64,000 nt of DNA from NCBI RefSeq assembly GCF_040869045.1, contig NC_090322.1, positions 275,678,662 through 275,742,661 on the forward strand, read 5' to 3'. Shown here in pieces: positions 57,561-64,000 of the stretch. The stretch's first letter is position 1. Every line of letters starts with the position of its first letter. Position numbers and translations under genes: made by a program. The notes under the pieces are model-generated. The model was given only the letters and a program-made list of their open reading frames with translations, did not search any database and was not told the origin of the DNA. This DNA comes from Eurosta solidaginis (lineage: Eukaryota > Arthropoda > Insecta > Diptera > Tephritidae).

Positions 57561-59379
57561 AACTAAAAGAAGCTTCGATTACGTGCAAACTCATTATAAA
57601 ACGTCATTTGGCCCCGGTCAAGGAACCTCCCACAAAATTTTTTCTTACGCTATTTACAGAATGCTGGAATCGCTTCACATTGCTTCATAAATAAATATTT
57701 ATATAAATCGCAATAACGATGTGAGCTATCTATCGTGCGCATGATTTAAATGCATTTGTTGATAATGACAGACCAGTAATTAACATTTAACTTGATATTT
57801 TGAGATATGTATCAGGAGTATGCATGCCAAGCCACTCAGATGATTTTTTATTTCAATTTCGAGTTTTTTAATTAGAAAGTAAGCATCATTTAGCCGACGA
57901 CTTTGCACAGATGAAAAACATACCAAGGGGACCAAATACAAATGCCAACCCATTCAAATTACTTGATAACCTCAGTAAAAGGCAAATTTAATTTAAAACT
58001 TTAACAAAAAGGTTTCAAAGGCTTCACCGACAAGACATTTTAGAATTTGATTTATACAGAGCAATTGATGAATGGGCTGAGCAGCAAAGAGGTGCGTGGC
58101 AGAGATGGAGAGTAGAACGGGTAGTTTACAACTTTTTGCAAAACCAAGCAACTCTTCTACGCAAATTTCAACACGATAACAGATGTGGCTGTTTTGAGGG
58201 TAATTAAAAGTTGGGTGAAAAATTAGATGAAAATGAGTTTTGACTGGCAGATGAAAGGAGAAGAGAAAATATCTCAGGGTTTGTTGCGAAGAAGTTGAAG
58301 GCCGACAAAGCAGACAAATCTCACATGCCATTCAAACAATTATTATGTGAGTTTGGGCGAGAGTACAAGGTATGACTTTTTGTTGTTTGTATGTGTGTAT
58401 GTTGCATGCGCATTTGAAGTTTTTGTGTGTGTGTGTGTGGAGTCTCTTCACAGGTTAGGGCATAAGTGAAATAGTTTTTGCACATTTGCACAATTTCTGG
58501 TGGCAATTTATTCATTTTGGAAGATTTTGTACACAAGTGTAGGTAAGTGTGCATGAAGGGAGAGTGTGGCGTGGTAAAATACTAGCCGTTATGGTTATTA
58601 CAACATTTGTTATTTGCAACGAAATGCATTTTAATGGAATATTTGCGCATTTTGTGCCCTGCTCCTGTTGCAATTTCTTGGCGTAAACTGTTGCCCTGAG
58701 ACTCATTCCTTGGAATTGTAAATGAGTGCTGTTGAGCTCATATTCTGCGAAATTATAGACTCAATTTTTGTTATTATACTGGCTGTGTACATTAAGCCGT
58801 ATCTCTCCATATTGGAAGAAAATATTTTTTTTGTGTGAACTTTATATGAATGCTTATGTCTGTAAAAAATTAGGGCACACAGATTTTTTGACTTCTACAA
58901 ATAAGAGCTAACACGCATTTTTTCTTTATGTCGTCCAGAAGGGTGTGCCAAAGACTATGATTGGCTGCTGAAACACTTTGGTCGTAGGAGCAGTTTTAAT
59001 GCACACTCCTCTAATTTTGGACGCCTTTTCTATGGATTCAAACAAGCATTCTTTACAAAAGACTTAAGAAATAAAGAAGTTTTTGCCTTCTTACTAAACC
59101 AATACAATTTTGAAGTATTTTTGCAGCTTTTCTTTTTAATACTTTTTGGTAACTTTTTGTATGAAAATACTTGTAACTTTGAGGAATTTTAGTTTCCTGG
59201 ATGGATTGGAATTCACTTGCGAAACAAAACTCCAACTAAGAGTTGTCTAAGAACTTGTAGTGAACTTGTAGAAGAAGAGCTACAGTAATATATATTTTTT
59301 TAAATTTCATGTATTTACGCACATTTTCGTTTAGTAATGATAAATTTCACATATTAACAGATATTTTGTAAATGAATTA
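57561..59379. other. No gene recognised; GT tract
   Basis: Unassigned sequence with a GT microsatellite near 58421-58440. Confidence 0.45.
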
Positions 59380-59590
59380 AAAAAAAAAAAAAGAAATACA
59401 AGGCGGGATTTACCTTCGAGGAGATTTGGGTTGAGCTTTTATTCCAGTTTATGAGGAGCTCCTTTTTTATTTACAAATTGAAAGAATGGGACCTATATGC
59501 TGACTACAACCGACAGATGGTTTTTCAGCTTAGAAGCTTTTAATGACAGAAATGCACAGACACATTTTTTTTCCAAACATTTTTCTTGAT
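59380..59590 (-). mobile_element. tRNA-derived SINE, copy 6 (3' part only)
   Basis: Plus-strand reading starts with an A run, then AATACAAGGCGGGATTTACC, TTCGAGGAGATTTGGGTTGA and AATGGGACCTATATGCTGAC, matching the distal half of the SINE in reverse complement. The pol III head is missing. Confidence 0.65.
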
Positions 59591-60876
59591 ACAACCTATT
59601 GAAGATGTATGCATTTACATTTATATTTCATGTGATCACAAGACTGCTGAGAGGCTGCAAGAATGTGAAAACTTTCCAAAAGCGGCAATGACAACAGAGG
59701 AAGCATTCATCTGGAATCCGATTTTGTTTTTGCTCAAAAGTTTACTTTAAGCTTAAAAATCTAAATACCGTAATTTTCATATTATTGTGCCTTTTATGTA
59801 CACCGCCTTTGTAATTTGCCACACCTTCAAATAAAGCACAAATAAAATTACTTTTAGTTAGTCATTGTTGGTGTTGGCTGACCGCTAGTAAACGCATTTT
59901 TGCTTACGATGCATGTATGTATGTATGTTTGTAGAAAATTGCTATTTGCAACAGGGAGTATGACAAACTTGAGTTAATATACGACAGCGAAAGAAATATG
60001 CATTTTCGGAATTGTAGGCAGTAGTTGGCTGCTTTAAGTTTTACGCCGCAAATGCTGCAAGCGGTAACGGCTGTTGCAACATCCACTTACTTTTGTTCTT
60101 AGAAATTTGTTTCCTTATAATGTTGGGCTTCTTTAGATTTTAGTTTTAGTTTACTAACCAACGTACTCTTACATATGCTGGAATTTTTAAAAGTAATTTT
60201 CATTTGAAAAAAAAAAAAAAAATTAAAAATTTAAATATGTATGCAGCTTTGACATCATGAGGAATGCAACATACCGCGTGTTCAGGGCAGTAATAAAGAA
60301 TCGTGGTGGATCCGATCGTATTAGCGGAAACTTGAGCATTTGGATCAGTTCTGTATCTCTAGTTCGGTATTATGAGGAATACGCAAGAATAGGTAAAAAT
60401 ATATACTTTTTCTGCAAGAAAAGCTTGGTCGATTTTACATTTACAGAAAACAACCCGCTGAGTTACACAATTTTGTCAAATAGAAGCTGGGATCGCATTT
60501 ATCTGTTTGCAGCTGCTTATGATTAAATGACGTAGAAAAGCTCTATCCCCGCATGACCCATGTCATCTCGTGGTTTGGATAGTCGAATAGTAATTTCTAC
60601 TGTTTTTTGAAATTTTTCTGGGCTTTTTGATGTGTAAATATATATATATCGCGGTATAGGTTTTTAGCGTAAGTTAAGCTAAGTGTGGACACAGTCTTTG
60701 GAAGTTGAATGCTGTTTGGGGGATAGGTATATCAAATAATCGTAAGTGCAATCACTCCATTGTAAAACAAATCGATGATATATAAAAGGGAAAACAAAAC
60801 GACGAAAGAAAAGGAATACATGTAAAGTGCACGAAACAGAAAAAGAGGAGGAACTACAATAACTCTAATAACAATA
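59591..60876. other. No gene recognised
   Basis: Unassigned sequence. An 89-codon plus-strand frame (60257-60526) has no domain I recognise. Confidence 0.4.
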
Positions 60877-61265
60877 GCCGTGTTTTTTTATACACGCGTA
60901 TACGTTTACGTTTGCGCGTGAAAAAACGCCTATCCTCGCTTAGATAATGCTTATTAGGCCCTTCTACCGGCAGTGGCTAAATAACTAGCTGCAGCCACAG
61001 GGTTTACCGAAAAGCGGAGACACAACCCTCTGATGGCCATAGGGTATAACATATAGCTAAATACATTGCGATGAAAATACATAGAATAAGTGTAGAGGGT
61101 GAAAACAAAACACATATTTCAGTTACATCTGAGTATAATGCGTATTGAAATTTAGGAGTACACATTTTATGCGCAGCAATTTCAGAGGTGTATTTAAAGT
61201 TTGACGCTTAGCAGTCCATATAAAGTTTAAGCGTATAGACGTTTACGTGTAAAAAAAAACACGGC
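60877..61265. mobile_element. TA-flanked MITE (family M1), copy 2
   Basis: TA-GCCGTGTTTTTTTATACAC at the left and GTGTAAAAAAAAACACGGC-TA at the right give a clean inverted terminus about 20 bases long, bounded by TA. The interior is colinear with 24719-25130. No transposase. Confidence 0.85.
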
Positions 61266-61545
61266 TAATATCGTTAGTGATATGGATAATAATAACGATG
61301 CATATGGTTATCGTAACAATTGCGGGTATAAGCCGCTAAGTTTCCTTTTATTTTTTTTTAGGCTATGGATGAGTCGTTTCCGACGAGTTATAGGTCGGAT
61401 ATCGATTTACTATAAAAAAATTGTTCATTATTTATCGATATGTTATCAAAAAGTTTATGTGTCCTCATTTTCTTACACGTGCTTAGCTCTTGTGTGTGAA
61501 TTTAGTTAGCATTTATTTTCTGCACGTGCGTGGTTGAATTACCAT

Positions 61546-61775
61546 TGGCTCGGTAGTGATTTGGCAAACACTCCGAGTGTATTTCTATCCTAAAAAACTT
61601 CCTGTTGAAAATTCATCTGCGTTGCAGATGTCATTCGGAGTCGGTGTAAGTCCCGATGTGAGTCCCATCCCGCTAATTTGTAGGAAAAATTAAAAAGCAG
61701 CACGACACAAATTCGAAGAGAAGTTCGGTTTTAATTCTCTTTGAAGTTTTATTGCGCCATTATTTATTTACTCAT
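61546..61775 (+). mobile_element. tRNA-derived SINE, copy 7 (head missing)
   Basis: Plus-strand distal part: CTCGGTAGTGATTTGGCAAA, ACTCCGAGTGTATTTCTATC, CAGATGTCATTCGGAGTCGG, AGCACGACACAAATTCGAAG, ending ATTGCGCCATTATTTATTTA. Confidence 0.75.
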
Positions 61776-61859
61776 ATATTTTTGTTCAGTCTGAGAGATG
61801 TACGCCTTGATAGTGTTGAGTGGAAATTTTTGCGCTGCTGCGACATTAAGAACCTATCT

Positions 61860-62160
61860 ACCTCGAACTAGCTCACATAAAGTGAGAAGGTTTAAGACTC
61901 ATGATGGGCATACTAACTTAACACTGCCTTCCTGGATGACTTGCTTATAAGATAGGCCTCGTCAATAATAGCAGATGTAGGAATTGCGAGTTGCAGGAAA
62001 AAACAGTTAAGCGCATATGGTGTTCGTTTACGCTCGTGAGTTCAAGGTTCCAGCTACTAGGGGCAGCAGAGTTGCCAAACTTTGAAGCAGTTATTAAGCT
62101 AGGTCATAGAAAGCCTTTATGAGATCTTTAGTCATCGACGTATTCCACCTAACTTAACAC
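61860..62160 (+). pseudogene. LINE zinc-knuckle relic
   Basis: A frame near 61950-62130 reads IGLVNNSRCRNCELQEKTVK, IWCSFTLVSSRFQLLGAAEL and FEAVIKLGHRKPL. The C-x2-C and later C are placed as in LINE C-terminal knuckles, followed by the usual R-F-x-x-L-G and E-A-V-x-x-L stretch. One expected knuckle residue is altered and the upstream protein is not visible. Confidence 0.5.
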
Positions 62161-62867
62161 TTCTACCCAGGGAAATTTATGAAAAATCCGGTACTGGTAT
62201 TTCGTCGCATTTTAGATGTCATCAAATGTCAGTCGAATGCAAACGTTGCAAAACTTTTTCGTTTTCTTATAAAGACCACATAATATGCCACATTTTAGCC
62301 AACATAAACAAAGGTGAGCTGCTCGTACGAAATAGAAGTGAATTTTTTACTAATTTGGTGCATGCACTTTGGTCTTCGCTATATTTGTTGTTGTTGGCTG
62401 TATTGCTTTTTAAACAGTTATACCCTACAAAGTTCAGTTGTTTTATGCTACAATCTTTTAAAGTTCTTCTATAAAAAGTTTTTGCTGCTTTTATAATATC
62501 TTAATAACAGGTTTCCTGTTGCTTGCCTCACCTGCCTTGCGCGCCAGAAGTTGGCTTGCGGCTAGCATCATGTTACTGGAACAGCTGTGATTATTATCTC
62601 CTGTTTGCCAAAAACATGTCTAAGGTTCAACAAAATAATTTGCTTCATTTTTGCTTATTTATTATTTTTGTTTGTGTAGGAAATGTTCGCCAAGTTGTTT
62701 GTAATTCCAAAGGATTTCATCTTACAACAAGCAGCCATTTTTCAAGCTTCAAAATAAATATGAATTTGCGTCTCATATTTTCTTTCTTTAAATACTTACA
62801 TATTTAACCGACATGCATGTAAATACGTGGCACAAAAATGTGTGTGTGCATGTACTTAAATATATTT
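62161..62867. other. No gene recognised
   Basis: Short overlapping plus-strand frames (62226-62496, 62523-62807) have no recognisable domain. Confidence 0.4.
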
Positions 62868-64000
62868 TTATACTCAGCTGAGCAGAGCTCACAGAGTATA
62901 TTAACTTTGTTCGCATAACGGTAATCCGTAACGGCATAAACTAATCGAGATAGATAGAGACTTCTATATATCAAAATGATCTGGGTGAAAAAAGAAATTC
63001 ATTTAGCCATGTCTGCCCGTCTGTCCGTCCGTCTTTAAACACGATAACTTGAGTAAATATTGAGGTATCTTGATCAAATTTGGTATATAGGTTCCTGGGC
63101 GCTCATCTCATATCGCTGTTTAAAATAAACGAAATCGGACTATAACGACGCCCACTTTTTCGATATCGAAAATTTCGAAAAACCGAAAAAGTGTTTTATT
63201 CATTACCAAAGACGGATAAAGCGATGAAACTATGTAGGTGCGTTGACCTTATGACGCAAAATAGAAAATTAGTAAAACTTTGGACAATGGGCGTGGCACC
63301 GCCCACGTTTAAAAGAAGATAATTTACAAGTTTTGCAAGCTGTAATTTCGCAGTCGTTGAAGATATCATGATCAAATTTGGCAGGCACGATAGTCCTATT
63401 ACTATATGTGTGCTAAATAAAAATAAGCAAAATCGGATAACGAACACGCCCACTTAAAAAAAAAAATATTTTTTTGTAAGTCAAATTTTAACAAAAAATT
63501 TAGTATCTTTACAGTATGTAAGTAAATTATGTCAACATTCAACGCCCGTAATGATATGGTGCAACAAAATACAAAAATAAAAGAAAATTGCAAAATGGGC
63601 GTAGCTCCGCCCTTTTTCATTTAATTCGTCTAGAATACTTTTAATGCCATAAGTCGAACACAAATTTACCAATCCTTGTGAAAGTTGGTAGGTGCATAGA
63701 TTCAATGACGATAACTGTTTTCTGTGAAAATGGGCGAAATCGGTTGAAGCCACGCCCAGTTTTTATACACGAAAAAACTGCCATATATCTGTACCAAATA
63801 CGAAAAAAGGGATGAAACATGGTGACGTAATTGGATTGGTTTATTGACGCAAAATATAACTTTAGAAAAAACTTTGTAAAATGGGTATGACACCTACCAT
63901 ATTAAGTAGAAGAAAATGAAAATTGTTCTGCAGGGGGAAATCAAAAGCCCTTGGAATCTTGGCAGGAATACTGTTCGTGGTATGGCGTATATAAATAAAT
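62868..64000 (-). mobile_element. Long GGGCGTGG-box element, running off the window
   Basis: Least diverged copy. Low end TTTTTATACTCAGCTGAGCA-GAGCTCAC, then CGGTAATCCGTAACGGCATA, GTCCGTCCGTC, ACACGATAACTTGAGTAAAT. Boxes CGCCCACTT, GGGCGTGGCACCGCCCA, CACGCCCACTT, GGGCGTAGCTCCGCCC and CACGCCCAGTT fall near 63150, 63291, 63446, 63598 and 63752, about 150 bases apart. The sequence continues to the last base of the window. Open frames are short and not conserved between copies. Confidence 0.85.

Overview
The window is AT-rich eukaryotic DNA packed with transposon debris. It looks like intergenic or deep intronic sequence from a true fruit fly (Tephritidae). That placement rests on my recognition of dispersed repeat families from tephritid genomes: the GGGCGTGG-box non-coding repeat, a tRNA-derived SINE, a repeat around TCCTTTGCCGGAT, and several non-LTR retrotransposons. 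No database search was run. I found no host protein-coding gene, exon or intact functional RNA gene that I can support. Every coding signal I recognise belongs to a mobile or virus-like element and is broken.

Layout. 0-9 kb: a decayed GGGCGTGG-box repeat (480-1725), an 86-bp tandem array rich in ATCGATA (3410-4165), then unassigned DNA. 9-12.2 kb: two LINE relics of different families on opposite strands; the larger has reverse transcriptase, RNase H and a C-terminal zinc knuckle. 14.7-23.3 kb: a GGGCGTGG repeat with a SINE nested in it, an LTR, a Jockey-like LINE (minus), a second LINE family (minus), an LTR end and a SINE. 24.4-26.4 kb: the most unusual locus, with a SAP-type gag-like start, a TA-flanked MITE, and a decayed gene resembling Polinton-type capsid proteins. 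27.3-34.2 kb: LINE 3' ends, a SINE and a LINE relic. 35.8-37.6 kb: an internally deleted GGGCGTGG element and two adjacent MITEs. 44-46.2 kb: SINE pieces and a nearly perfect 80-bp-arm hairpin. 46.9-49.8 kb: the longest LINE, minus strand, from endonuclease to 3' end. 50.8-55.6 kb: a 363-bp fold-back element, an LTR, LINE relics and an antisense 18S rRNA fragment beside a LINE 3' end. 56-64 kb: LTR end, short repeat, LINE zinc-knuckle relics, SINEs, the second MITE copy, and a long GGGCGTGG repeat that runs off the window.

Nothing here forms a working pathway. The relations between features are insertional: SINE inside repeat, MITE inside gag-like sequence, DNA element against a LINE 5' end, rRNA fragment against a LINE 3' end. 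These give a relative order of events. The best candidates for something new are the capsid-like relic at 25.2-26.4 kb, the 46-kb hairpin, the shared-deletion repeat subfamily and the paired MITEs.
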